Source: Liquorilactobacillus sucicola DSM 21376 = JCM 15457
GTDB taxonomy: Bacteria > Bacillota > Bacilli > Lactobacillales > Lactobacillaceae
NCBI RefSeq assembly: GCF_000612445.1
Contig: NZ_BALC01000001.1
Span: 496,001 to 560,000 of the forward strand
DNA length: 64,000 nucleotides
Direction: 5' to 3'
Of the stretch, positions 45,519 to 54,254 are shown piece after piece. Position 1 is the stretch's first letter; each line of letters opens with the position of its first letter. The position numbers and the translations under genes were made by a program. The notes under the pieces were generated by a model. That model made no database searches. It was not told where the DNA came from and was given only the letters and a program-made list of their open reading frames with translations.

Positions 45519-45548
45519 AAATATAACAACAATCCATTATTTTGTCAA
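45519..45548 (-). promoter_or_regulatory. Promoter of the methionine T-box operon
   Basis: TTGACA (45548-45543) and TATATT (45524-45519) on the minus strand are 18 bases apart, directly before the T-box leader. Confidence 0.7.
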
Positions 45549-45616
45549 ACACACTGAGTGTTACTGCGATTTTATCTTCTCCGCTAATTAGATGATTACT
45601 TACAGTTAGGCAAGTT

Positions 45617-46492
45617 TTAATAACCATTTTGTAACAGTTGCATGAACGTCTGACGGTCAATCCCTGGTGCGATGCGAACACGTGCCAAAGAATACCATCC
45701 TTGATCAACACATGCCAGACCTTCATTTGTAGTTAGGCCAATCTTATACCCGAGGTGGTTAGCTAATCTTATTGTTGTTTGGTTATAACGCCCCGCTGGA
45801 TAACAGATCATGCGTGTGTTCTGCTTCAAGTTATCATCAAGGTATTTTTTAGAATTTGCTAACTCCTGCTTTTGCACATCAGTTGAAAGAGCATTTAAAT
45901 CCAAATGCTGCACCGTATGACTTTGAAAATCTACTAGGCCACTGTGTTGCATCGTTTTTGCCTCACTGAGCGTAAGATGATTAGGTTTTTGGCTAAAGCT
46001 GGTTATGTAGTTAATAGTAGCATGTAAATGATATTTTTTTAGTATCGGGAAAGCAGCTGTATAATTGTCCTTATAAGCATCATCTAATGTTATCCATACG
46101 ACCTTTTTTTGCGGCAAAGAATTTGTTTCAAAAGCCTTGATTGCCTCATCAGTCGATAATGTATAATACTGATTTGCTTTCAAATACGCCATCTCTTCTT
46201 CAAATTGTTTTGGCGGAACGCGTAATGCATTTCCCGCCGAAATACTGTGATACATTAAAATAGGAATGCGACATTTTTCTTTGTAGTGAATCCACTTTAG
46301 ATGGCTGTCTTTTTTTACTTTAACCTTGTCAACATTGAGTTTCTTTGACTTTAAACTTTCACGTGCTTTAACACCCTCATTCTTGGGCTCTTCCTTATTG
46401 CGGGATGAACATCCAGTCAGCAGTAAAAGACTTACTAACACAATAAGTTGTGTGATTACAAAACCAAGCTTACTTGACTTCAAATAATTCAA
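45617..46492 (-). CDS. Polysaccharide deacetylase family lipoprotein
   Basis: 291 residues. A signal peptide with lipobox LLLTGC (about 23-28) anchors it outside. The NodB-homology domain has YHSISAG, the metal-binding WITLDDAYKDN and SHTVQH, and ICYPAGRYNQ. This is the IcaB/PgaB-like branch acting on N-acetylglucosamine polymers of the envelope. The charged linker between the lipobox and the domain (residues 30-65) is a spacer. It is monocistronic. The enzyme works at the cell surface. Confidence 0.9.
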   Translation of the reverse strand: MNYLKSSKLGFVITQLIVLVSLLLLTGCSSRNKEEPKNEGVKARESLKSKKLNVDKVKVKKDSHLKWIHYKEKCRIPILMYHSISAGNALRVPPKQFEEEMAYLKANQYYTLSTDEAIKAFETNSLPQKKVVWITLDDAYKDNYTAAFPILKKYHLHATINYITSFSQKPNHLTLSEAKTMQHSGLVDFQSHTVQHLDLNALSTDVQKQELANSKKYLDDNLKQNTRMICYPAGRYNQTTIRLANHLGYKIGLTTNEGLACVDQGWYSLARVRIAPGIDRQTFMQLLQNGY

Positions 46493-46583
46493 CTCCTCGA
46501 TATCTATACTCAGTTCATTCTACCAGTAAAACTTTTAAAAAATACATAAGTTAAATTAATCTAATTTGTTTAAACCTACAAAA

Positions 46584-46628
46584 AAACTTTTCAACAACAG
46601 CTCAAAGCAATGTGTCGAAAAAGTTTTT
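46584..46628 (-). terminator. Terminator after the DUF4931 gene
   Basis: An A- and T-rich stem, AAACTTTTC with GAAAAAGTTT, flanks a loop of about 24 bases; the minus strand continues with T7. Confidence 0.6.
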
Positions 46629-46635
46629 AAAGTTA

Positions 46636-47421
46636 TTAATTATTTATTTCATGGCGCAGTTTAATTGCCAATTCTTTTCCAATTTGTGTGTTACGCTCAT
46701 GATCATTAACTTGTGGAATCTTGTATCCCATAAAGTAAGGTGAAACAACAAATCTTGGAACAAGCTTAGCAACTATTTGGTTATTAACATGATAAAAGAA
46801 AAGGTTATATGACGTACATTTCCCACCGAAATACTCGTTTAGGACGTAACTAGCAACTATTTGAACTGCATCAGCAAATGAATCAATTTTTTCAATGTCA
46901 TTTAAAAGAATATTGAATTCCGTGAAGCCAACAATCGGATAATCTGAAATATTTACCTTTAAGCCATTTTTTACATAAAACGCTGTTCCTGAAAAGCTTT
47001 CTGCAGGAATGCTCTCATAAGCATCTATTTTATCTAACCCCACGATCTGCATGTGCGGGTGACGCAGACTTCCACCTGAGTACGGGCCAAAGTTTTTATA
47101 CATTAAAACACTTTTATATTTTCCTGTATTAATAGTTTGTCTCCAAGCCCGCAAAGCAAATCTAAAGACAGCTCTGTTTTTCTGGCGTGTGTATATCGAA
47201 ATATCACCATCATGCTCTGCTGCTTCAATAACAACAGTTTGATATGTGTCCTCTAGTGTTCTGTACTTATTTACCAACCAGACCCGATCCGCTTCTTCAG
47301 CGAGAATACCGGTCAATTGCTTTCTTTCGCAGAAAGGACAGTCGTTACCAGTATGTACCATGTTTTCGGGTTTTTTCGATGCTACTTGAGGGTGAAATAT
47401 AAGTTGGCAATTTCGTGACAA
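46636..47421 (-). CDS. DUF4931 (HIT/GalT-like) protein
   Basis: 261 residues. N-terminal CPFC zinc pair (about residues 28-31) and an HxHxQ active-site motif (HPHMQIVGLD, about 118-127), both shared with galactose-1-phosphate uridylyltransferase and HIT proteins. The middle has VWLVNKYRTLEDTYQTVVIE and the C-terminus VPRFVVSPYFMGYKIPQ, as in DUF4931. It may act on nucleotide sugars or dinucleotides, inferred from fold. It is monocistronic; a GNAT gene lies 45 bases upstream on the same strand. Confidence 0.82.
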   Translation of the reverse strand: MSRNCQLIFHPQVASKKPENMVHTGNDCPFCERKQLTGILAEEADRVWLVNKYRTLEDTYQTVVIEAAEHDGDISIYTRQKNRAVFRFALRAWRQTINTGKYKSVLMYKNFGPYSGGSLRHPHMQIVGLDKIDAYESIPAESFSGTAFYVKNGLKVNISDYPIVGFTEFNILLNDIEKIDSFADAVQIVASYVLNEYFGGKCTSYNLFFYHVNNQIVAKLVPRFVVSPYFMGYKIPQVNDHERNTQIGKELAIKLRHEINN

Positions 47422-47466
47422 GTAAATTTACCTCCTCCGTAATAATATTATAAATTTAGTTTTACT

Positions 47467-47934
47467 TTAAAGATACAGCCGCAGCCGCAGCCGCAGCATA
47501 TCTTTTAATCTTAGTTTATTTTCAAAAATCGGTTCAGTATAATGCCTTTCAAAGAAGCCAATGTCTACACCGTAAATTCTAAAACCATTCTTCTGGTAGA
47601 GGTATAACTGGCCAAAGCTGGTACTGCCAGTGCCAATCTCAAGCACTGCGTATCGTCTCGCTTTTGCCCATTCTTGCGCGTACTGCAACAATTCTTGTCC
47701 TATGCCTTGACGGCGTTTTTTTCGTACGACCGCAATATTCACAATTTCAATTGTTTCGGGTCTTGTCGGCAACAATAGAATTATCCCTACTAATTCCCCA
47801 TTTTTCTCAGCTATAAGACAAGTACTTCTATCCACATAAGATTCAATTATCTTACGTGAAGGATCAGCGTCTAACAATAGTTGATAATGTTTTTCAGTTA
47901 AGTGGTTGATTTGTTTGAAATGAAGTTCATTCAC
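47467..47934 (-). CDS. GNAT acetyltransferase with repeat-encoded tail
   Basis: 155 residues. GNAT core: LIAEKNGELVGIILLLPT, IVNIAVVRKKRRQGIGQELLQYAQEWA (acetyl-CoA loop RRQGIG), LEIGTGSTSFGQLYLYQKNGFRIYGVD. The tail is LKDMLRLRLRLYL, encoded by a short hexanucleotide repeat (CCGCAG on the plus strand). Change in repeat number would lengthen or shorten the tail without breaking the frame. The substrate is unknown. The RBS is GAGGGGGAG-type upstream of the ATG. Confidence 0.82.
   Translation of the reverse strand: MNELHFKQINHLTEKHYQLLLDADPSRKIIESYVDRSTCLIAEKNGELVGIILLLPTRPETIEIVNIAVVRKKRRQGIGQELLQYAQEWAKARRYAVLEIGTGSTSFGQLYLYQKNGFRIYGVDIGFFERHYTEPIFENKLRLKDMLRLRLRLYL
47476..47498. repeat. Hexanucleotide microsatellite in a GNAT gene
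   Basis: CAGCCG repeated about 3.5 to 4 times within the 3' end of the acetyltransferase gene, encoding alternating Leu-Arg. Confidence 0.8.
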
Positions 47935-47970
47935 GTTTGCGTACTCCCCCTCAACAACTTTAGATAAATA

Positions 47971-48072
47971 ACTGGGTCAAATGTCCTAACTCTTCTATTT
48001 ATTCCGTATAAACGTGTTCCATAAGCCAGAATTCTTCGCCCACCTCGACACTTACCGATCTTGTACTGCCTT
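47971..48072. repeat. Dispersed intergenic repeat, copy D
   Basis: It contains GTATAAACGTGTTCC, ATAAGCCAGAATTCTTCGCC and TTGTACTGCCTT, matching copies A and B in order with more divergence. It lacks a clear hairpin and lies just downstream of the isochorismatase gene. Confidence 0.7.
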
Positions 48073-48074
48073 AC

Positions 48075-48575
48075 TTAATCAATAAAGCTGACAAAGCGAG
48101 TCTTCCATATATTTTCATAAAAATCAATTGTTTGCTGTGCATTCATGAACTGATTATCCCATGTTGTTGTTAAACCATGTGACATCAATAATTTATATCC
48201 CAAACCATGAGCGAATTTTGTTGTCGCATCAACACAGTATTCGGTCTGAGCTCCGCAGAGTTCCAATTGACTGATCTTCAGTTTTATTAGCAAGTCGTTT
48301 AGGTTGGTATGAAAAAAACCGTTAGCGTGCTTTTTATTTGTGAAATAAACTTTATCAGGCAGCTCCAGCTCCGGAACGAGCTGCCATGCAATTGAGCCCT
48401 TCACCAGATCTTCGTCTTCGTGCTGCACAATGACAACCGGCTTACCTTGTGCAGCGTATCTTTTAATCCTTGCTGCTACTTTTGCAATTATATTAGCAAA
48501 ATTATAAATATCCTCGTTATTTTTGTGACATACACCATTCTGCAAATCTATGACGACTAAAGCTTCCCCAAGCAT
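48075..48575 (-). CDS. Isochorismatase family cysteine hydrolase
   Basis: 166 residues. The catalytic Asp is in ALVVIDLQNGVC (residue 10), Lys in YFTNKKHANGFF, and Cys in GAQTEYCVDATTKFA, the full triad. The family hydrolyses isochorismate, nicotinamide or N-carbamoyl amides; the length suits the small amidohydrolase branch. A repeat copy lies just after its stop. It lies in a run of minus-strand single genes. Substrate not determinable. Confidence 0.88.
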   Translation of the reverse strand: MLGEALVVIDLQNGVCHKNNEDIYNFANIIAKVAARIKRYAAQGKPVVIVQHEDEDLVKGSIAWQLVPELELPDKVYFTNKKHANGFFHTNLNDLLIKLKISQLELCGAQTEYCVDATTKFAHGLGYKLLMSHGLTTTWDNQFMNAQQTIDFYENIWKTRFVSFID

Positions 48576-48729
48576 TTTTTAACTTCCCCCTATCTCTTTG
48601 CATAATATCAACTCATTCGTGATAGACCTTCTAGCAGTATCAGCCCTTTGAATGTATGTGGTCTTTCATTCATAGATTAGTCGACGACGACAGTCAGCTA
48701 TATCCGCAATAGCTCCGCGGCCTTATTGA

Positions 48730-49335
48730 CTAGGAAGCTAGGCTGCTCTTTTTTGAGTAATGAGCTAGCATGTGCCCCCAAGTTACGCCGCAAGTTGACA
48801 CTCCGGCTGCTCTTCCCATCTGTAAATCATATATTGCATCACCGATCATAATCGTTTCATTTTTTTGCAAATTATAACGTTCTAAAATATGTAATACCCC
48901 GTCAGGAGCTGGTTTATAGCTTTTTACCTGATCTGAACCACAAACTGCCTGAAAGTACTGTAGAATATTTAATTGTTTCAAATTACGATTCAGTGCTGCG
49001 GAATGCTTGCTTGAAAGAATGAACAGTTTTTTGTTTGTAGAAAATAATTTTTGCAGCACATATTCTATTTTCGGGAACATAATCAGATTATCTGTTTCAA
49101 ATGCTTTATAATGCATTCGAAAAGAACTGATCAGTGCGGTGAATTGTTCTTCTGTAAATTCCCCAGCTCCCATTTTTTTAAACGAAACTTCGATTGGAAC
49201 GCCCATATAATATCGGACATCCTCATCTGCTGGAAGTGATAGTGCAAAATCTTTAAATGCTGCCTGTGTTGCTAAAATTGCTGCCTTACCGGAATTCGCT
49301 AATGTTCCATCAAAATCAAAAATGTAATTCTTCAT
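48730..49335 (-). CDS. HAD family phosphatase (PGP-like)
   Basis: 201 residues. Motif I FDFDGTLANSGKAA, motif II ILSSKHSAALN, motif III SYKPAPDGVL, and motif IV MIGDAIYDLQMGRAAG are all present. The cap is small and helical, as in phosphoglycolate phosphatases of the HAD IA group. It likely hydrolyses a small phosphorylated metabolite. It is monocistronic. The start ATG is at 49335. Confidence 0.88.
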   Translation of the reverse strand: MKNYIFDFDGTLANSGKAAILATQAAFKDFALSLPADEDVRYYMGVPIEVSFKKMGAGEFTEEQFTALISSFRMHYKAFETDNLIMFPKIEYVLQKLFSTNKKLFILSSKHSAALNRNLKQLNILQYFQAVCGSDQVKSYKPAPDGVLHILERYNLQKNETIMIGDAIYDLQMGRAAGVSTCGVTWGHMLAHYSKKSSLAS

Positions 49336-49559
49336 CGTTTCACTCCCAATAATTTCAAAAAGGATTGCGGCTTAAGTTTGTTTTGCCGACAATCCTTCGC
49401 TACTTATGGATTTAAGTTAGAGTTCAGAAAAAGAGTTTGGCCTAATCGCGTGTTATGCACTAGCATGTTTTATCGTCTCGGTACACTTACCTACAATACA
49501 AGCAAGGTCAGACTATGTCTACACACCACTTGGCACAATCTAATTTAAGCTTACTAATT

Positions 49560-49982
49560 TCAGTGACCTTTATGTTTTTGCAGCCTCTTAGCCTTTTTCT
49601 TTTTATACTGAAGCAGTTCGTTATTTTTGTTTATAACGGCAAGCTGTTTCTTACTTCTTTTCTTACGATTTTGCTGCTGTCGTTGAAGTGCTTGCTGTGC
49701 TTTTGTACCCTTGAAGTCAGTTTTTACACTTTTCCGTGCTAAGCGCTGTAGCCTTTTAGGATTTTTATGTTGCAAAATAAAACCGATGTTTTGCCGCTGC
49801 TCATAAAACACTAAGTCTGCATAGTGCTCTGTCACATACAGATAAATAAGCCTTGTTTTTGGTAAAGCAGTTCCAAAATTAATCTGCGCGACCCGATAAG
49901 AATACTGTGTCTCTTCCTCAAAAATTCCTTTATAGAATGGCGGATCATAAACAACTGTCAAACTTCCCTTTATGATTATCAT
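49560..49982 (-). CDS. yjdF: YjdF family protein (DUF2992)
   Basis: 140 residues from the ATG at 49982, which sits behind AAGGAGGG; the longer frame is not needed. It begins MIIIKGSLTVVYDPPFYKGIFE, then YRVAQINFGTALPKTRLIYLYV, the YjdF family signature. The strongly basic C-terminus ends in KAKRLQKHKGH, another hallmark. YjdF proteins are linked to the yjdF riboswitch that binds azaaromatic compounds; the protein's job is unknown. The ribosome binding site pairs with an upstream segment (GTTGTCC, 50024-50018), giving translational control. Confidence 0.85.
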   Translation of the reverse strand: MIIIKGSLTVVYDPPFYKGIFEEETQYSYRVAQINFGTALPKTRLIYLYVTEHYADLVFYEQRQNIGFILQHKNPKRLQRLARKSVKTDFKGTKAQQALQRQQQNRKKRSKKQLAVINKNNELLQYKKKKAKRLQKHKGH

Positions 49983-49984
49983 AA

Positions 49985-50101
49985 AAAGTTGTCCCTCCTT
50001 TTTAATTGAAGACAGAAGGACAACCAAGGAGGCAGGTTACTGACTGGTCTTTAGAAATCCAACCAGCGTCTGGACTACCAACCAGACAGTGTTTTTACTA
50101 T
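49985..50101 (-). promoter_or_regulatory. yjdF-type RNA leader (probable azaaromatic riboswitch)
   Basis: The 120-base leader before yjdF has two strong helices: GTCTGG with CCAGAC, and CTGGT with ACCAG. A third pairs GTTGTCC with GGGACAAC, burying the AAGGAGG ribosome binding site. Structured sequence before a yjdF gene, with the site sequestered, matches the yjdF RNA class. The consensus was not compared base by base, so the class is inferred from the gene and structure. Confidence 0.6.
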
Positions 50102-50144
50102 CTTGTCTCAGTATATCATACAGGTTTAGCAAGTTGTTCAAGAA

Positions 50145-50597
50145 TCACCTCTTTTTAAGCTTGTTGTTGATTTTCTTAATATCGTTGCGAGCGCTTATCA
50201 TACTGACTAACCACATTGTCATATAAACGACAAGAAAAATAATCGTGAAAAAAATGAACATTTCCCATTTAAGCGGAAACCATCCACACAAAACTGCTAA
50301 AGGCGTAAACCCAAAAAAAGTGACAAAAAAATGAGTTAGCGTTCGACGTGTGATACTCCACTTTTCTTTCTCAAAAATCATGGACGACTGCGAAAATAAA
50401 ATTCCCATCAATGCCCACAATATGATTGAAGCTAATAACGCATTTAACGGTTTTTTAAACATCTCTGTAAATCGTGGGGCAGAGGGTGCGTAATTCTCAA
50501 GTCCATAGATATATGAAAAAGCAAGCGAAATAAACAAACCGATTGTGATACTAACTGAAATTCCAAACAACATATTTTTTAAAACCTTTGCCTTCAT
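50145..50597 (-). CDS. DUF3021 family membrane protein
   Basis: 150 residues with four predicted membrane helices: early GISVSITIGLFISLAFSYIYG, then LLASIILWALMGILFSQSSMIF, LTHFFVTFFGFTPLAVLCGW and MFIFFTIIFLVVYMTMWLVSMI. This is DUF3021, usually paired with a LytTR regulator in lactic acid bacteria. It overlaps the upstream LytTR gene by one base. It may modulate the regulator's activity at the membrane. A homologous pair occurs at 62991-63842. Confidence 0.85.
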   Translation of the reverse strand: MKAKVLKNMLFGISVSITIGLFISLAFSYIYGLENYAPSAPRFTEMFKKPLNALLASIILWALMGILFSQSSMIFEKEKWSITRRTLTHFFVTFFGFTPLAVLCGWFPLKWEMFIFFTIIFLVVYMTMWLVSMISARNDIKKINNKLKKR

Positions 50598-51028
50598 TAT
50601 AGCTTTAACCTCCTTTTTAAACCTTTTATGAAGCGTCGTGAAACCAATGCAGTTTCTTGGTTAACTAAACGTATTAAAATTGTTCCCGTTACATTCATTT
50701 CAAGGTGATCCACATAGTTGAAGTTGACTATTTCACTACTAGAAACTTGAATGAATTGTTCAGGCAATTCTTTAACCAATTGATAAATCCGCTCCTTAAC
50801 CTTGAAATTGCCTTGATCAGAACTACAATAGACATGCTTATTCTCTGTGTAAAAATGAATTATTCTTTTTAAGCTTAAGGGTGCCGCCATTTTTTCTTTG
50901 TAGCCCCATATAAATGTTACTTCCTGTTGCAAGTTAATAGCTACTTCCTGATGCCAAGGTTCAATTCTTTTCAAGAAAAAATCAACATGTTCTTCATGCT
51001 TTGGATCAATGTAAAAATTCACGCGCAT
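50597..51028 (-). CDS. LytTR DNA-binding regulator
   Basis: 143 residues. The C-terminal LytTR domain is recognisable as VYCSSDQGNFKVKERIYQLVKELPEQFIQVSSSEIVNFNYVD (in parts) and RFIKGLKRRLKL. The N-terminus is short and has no receiver domain, so it is not a two-component regulator. It is followed at once by a DUF3021 membrane protein, a common pairing. GGAGG lies nine bases before the ATG. Regulated genes are unknown. Confidence 0.87.
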   Translation of the reverse strand: MRVNFYIDPKHEEHVDFFLKRIEPWHQEVAINLQQEVTFIWGYKEKMAAPLSLKRIIHFYTENKHVYCSSDQGNFKVKERIYQLVKELPEQFIQVSSSEIVNFNYVDHLEMNVTGTILIRLVNQETALVSRRFIKGLKRRLKL

Positions 51029-51305
51029 TTGTTCATCCCTCCTCCCGTACTTAGTTCACTATTAAGTATACAGATTTATTTTGTTTTTTATTGCTGAAGT
51101 GCTAATTGGTTTCAATTTAAGGATAAGTAGTCAAAAAATTGGTTAACAAACTACTTTTTTGTGCTCATTCACATAAAATCACGTATGTCTACCAACTATC
51201 TCACCTATTATGCTAGAATAATCGAGAGGGAATATTTTTCCTTGTTTCGCCTAATCATAATATATATCAGCACTTACTATTTAACTTAAGAAGGAAGAGT
51301 ACTTT

Positions 51306-52139
51306 TTGGAAACGATCAACCTGTTATTTTCAATTGATAATAATTTTTTTGAACAATTAAAAACAACATTATTCTCAATCAGAGTTAACACACCCCACAC
51401 CTTTTTTCGTGTTTTTGTACTGCAAAAACAGAAGTTTGATTGGGATAATGCCTTTAGAAAGTTTTGCGCTACCTTAAATATGCGCTATGAACCGCTTATT
51501 ATTGGCTCTAACGGGTTTAAACATGCCCCTATTAGTAAGCGCTACCCAGAAACGATTTATTATAGACTTTTAGCCCAAGACTATCTTCCAGAAGATGTTC
51601 AAAAAATTCTATATTTAGATGCAGACATATTATGCATTAACGATATTTCACCGCTCTATGCCTTAGAAATCAAACATTACTTATATGCGGCTGCGAGCCA
51701 TTCTCAATTAACAAATCTAACAACCGTTGTCAATAAAGTACGGCTGCAAAACTATGAGGTGGAGCAGTATTATAATTCCGGTGTTCTGTTAATTAATGTA
51801 GCTCGTACCCGAAAACAGATTAAACGCAGAGACATTTATAGATTCATTTACAAGAAACGAAGTACCCTTCTTCTGCCTGATCAGGACATTTTAAACTCTC
51901 TATATGGTAGTCAGATTTATCCAATTCCCGATCAAATTTACAATTTTGACGCTCGTAAAAGTTTAACTTACGAGATGCTCAGTAATGGGACATGGGATCT
52001 TAATTGGATAATAAAAAACACTGTTTTTCTCCACTTTTGTGGGAAAGAAAAACCTTGGGAAGAAAACAACAAAGGAAAATTTACTGCCTTGTATAAACAC
52101 TATGCCCATTTAGCATCGCGGAACAGCACTACTGATTAA
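51306..52139 (+). CDS. Family 8 glycosyltransferase
   Basis: 277 residues from a TTG start with AAGGAAG upstream. The GT8 DxD motif is LYLDADILCIN (about 99-109), and YYNSGVLLINVA and HFCGKEKPW are the other family motifs. The enzyme transfers glucose or galactose from UDP-sugar to a cell-wall or exopolysaccharide acceptor, retaining configuration. It has no membrane span, so it acts at the cytoplasmic face. It is an isolated single gene, not within a polysaccharide cluster. Confidence 0.9.
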   Translation: METINLLFSIDNNFFEQLKTTLFSIRVNTPHTFFRVFVLQKQKFDWDNAFRKFCATLNMRYEPLIIGSNGFKHAPISKRYPETIYYRLLAQDYLPEDVQKILYLDADILCINDISPLYALEIKHYLYAAASHSQLTNLTTVVNKVRLQNYEVEQYYNSGVLLINVARTRKQIKRRDIYRFIYKKRSTLLLPDQDILNSLYGSQIYPIPDQIYNFDARKSLTYEMLSNGTWDLNWIIKNTVFLHFCGKEKPWEENNKGKFTALYKHYAHLASRNSTTD

Positions 52140-52390
52140 GGGTACAAAACTCTCAGGAAAAAATTCTAATAATAGACTTTGAGCATTGACTGTAAGTTGT
52201 CAAGTGCCTTCAAATATTTAACCCCAGCATTGTCATCTTCTCAGCATCTGTGTGTTGCTAAGTGCTGGCTACCTATTTCTGATAACAGTTTGGTAGTTAT
52301 AAGTCTATCTCTTTATTTTTTGATTAAGCTCCGTTTTAAGTAAATGAGCGCAAAGAACATCCTGTTTATTAACTTGATAATGCGCAAAAA

Positions 52391-52435
52391 GAGGGATTAG
52401 ATTAAGATTTAATTCTTAATCCAATTCCTCTTTTT
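52391..52435 (+). terminator. Terminator-like hairpin after the GT8 gene
   Basis: GAGGGATTAGATTAAG (52391-52406) pairs with CTTAATCCAATTCCTC (52415-52430), then TTTTT. It lies 250 bases after the gene in a 426-base gene-free gap and is a member of the dispersed-repeat hairpin group. Confidence 0.7.
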
Positions 52436-52565
52436 ATTTCGTAAGTCAAAATGTTTTGCATAACTTCAAATTACTCACAGAAAAGTCTGCACTCCGTTTG
52501 TCATTTCATGTTGGCGCGCAAGTATACTGTCCGACGGTAAGGATCCACATCCGAACATTTTTCAC

Positions 52566-53342
52566 TTAAACATTACGTTTGCGGAAAACTAGGTATCCTA
52601 GGAATAGGAATATAGCTGTGTAAATCAGGTTACCCCAAACCAGCTCAGTGTTTGACAAACGTGTCAAAGTCCCAATTACTGTTGAGTTGCCCAATTGACT
52701 TGAGAGATTCAGCATGTTCAGTGGATTCCATTTAAGCCACTCCCACTTGTGAATTAACATAAACATCAAACTTGAAACAATGTTGGTTGCAAAATAGCCA
52801 ACAATCCCAACTGAAATTGCAGCTGCTGAACTTTTGAAAATATTTGCCAGCAACAAAACTAAACTTAACAAGAGCCATAAACCGATAAAGTTACCTACAT
52901 AGGTCACCAAGGTTACATGCATCACAGATTCACCATTTGTATAAACATCAGTGAAACTGAATTTCGAGTTAAAAAAGATAACTTTCAAAATAACGGAAAA
53001 AACAAATGACAGTACATAGAAGTACAATGAGTAGAGAAACATTGTGATCCACTTGCTTGCCAACACTTGACCGCGATAGTACTTGCGGTAAAGCAGTTCC
53101 TTAACTGTTCCATATTGAAATTCCATTGCTATAATTGTGCTGCAAGCGGCAATCATGAAAAATACAACCCATGAGATACCACCATATGCAGCAATAAAAT
53201 TACCCTCAGGGTCCGAGAAACTAGGTTGCATCCTGCTGAAGACAGCGAAAATTGTCATTAATACTAGCAGTGCAATTGTCCCGATAAGAGTACTTTTTTT
53301 GTGTGTAAGTTTAAATATTTCTTGTCTTATTAATGTTACCAT
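52566..53342 (-). CDS. ABC-2 type transporter permease
   Basis: 258 residues with six membrane helices. It starts MVTLIRQEIFKLTHKKSTL, the usual short cytoplasmic lead of ABC-2 permeases, followed by ACSTIIAMEFQYGTVKELLYRKY. It ends with LVFRKRNV. It lies four bases after the ATPase gene. Such pairs export peptides, lantibiotics or drugs; the nearest style is bacitracin/mersacidin-type exporters. No cognate substrate gene is near. Confidence 0.87.
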   Translation of the reverse strand: MVTLIRQEIFKLTHKKSTLIGTIALLVLMTIFAVFSRMQPSFSDPEGNFIAAYGGISWVVFFMIAACSTIIAMEFQYGTVKELLYRKYYRGQVLASKWITMFLYSLYFYVLSFVFSVILKVIFFNSKFSFTDVYTNGESVMHVTLVTYVGNFIGLWLLLSLVLLLANIFKSSAAAISVGIVGYFATNIVSSLMFMLIHKWEWLKWNPLNMLNLSSQLGNSTVIGTLTRLSNTELVWGNLIYTAIFLFLGYLVFRKRNV

Positions 53343-53346
53343 TTTT

Positions 53347-54254
53347 CTACTCCTTTACCTGATCGTTATCCAAAAGATCCAACAATGATGTTTCTAAATC
53401 ATTGTGTTCATGCTGAACATCAACAATATCGATCTGATGACTGCTCAACAGTTGAATAAGACCTGTCAACTGATTATCACTAGTTTTTCTGATTTTTATC
53501 TGATCAGCCTTTTCTAATTTGATTCCTTCAGTTGCAAACACTTTACGTGCTTTTTCATCATCGGAAGTAGTTAAGACTAAATAATTGCCATTTGAATCGC
53601 TCAGGGCTTCCATGCTGGTTTGCTTAACTATTTTTCCATTATCGATAACAACAATTTCATCAACCAGCTTCTCCAACTCACTGAGAATATGACTTGAGAT
53701 TAAAAAAGTAGTTCCTTCTTTGGCTAATTCAAGAATTAGGTTTCGAAGTTCTTTCGTCGCCTTAGGGTCAAGACCATTCATGGGTTCGTCAAGAATCACA
53801 AATTTCGGTTTGTTCAAAAGTGCCAAAGCTATGCCCAGTTTTTGCTTCATTCCCAATGAGTATGCCTTAGCCTTGCGGTTAATGTATGATCCAATATTTA
53901 ATTTCTCTATGATATTTTGAATATCTTCTTTTCTGGTAGTTTCATTATCAGCAAATAGTTCCAAATGCTGCATTCCTGTTAAAAAAGGATAAATCCCTGG
54001 ATATTCGATAAGGCCCCCACCTCGCTTAAAGCTTGATGGTTGACGCTCGAAACTTCTCTGCCGTTAATTACAATCTTTCCACTTTGAAATTCAAACAAAC
54101 CCAAAATTGCTTTCATGATAGTTGTCTTACCAGCGCCGTTAGGCCCTACCAAACCCACAATTTTTCCTGCTTGAACGTTAAAAGAAACATCTTTTAACAC
54201 TTTTTTTTTGCCAAAAGACTTATTAAGTTTTTCAACAGTTAAAATGTCACTCAT
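53347..54254 (-). CDS. ABC transporter ATPase, frameshifted
   Basis: The N-terminal 80 residues hold Walker A (VGPNGAGKTTIMKAILG) and read SEVGALSNIQGFILF before a stop. One added G in the G5 run (plus C5, 54014-54018) gives SEVGGLIEYPGIYPFLTGMQHLEL and continues in the next frame with signature YSLGMKQKLGIALALL, Walker B FVILDEPMNGLDP and H-loop LISSHILSE. The rejoined protein is 302 residues, a BcrA-type ATPase for the following permease. The single missing base is one of several homopolymer frameshifts here. Confidence 0.87.
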
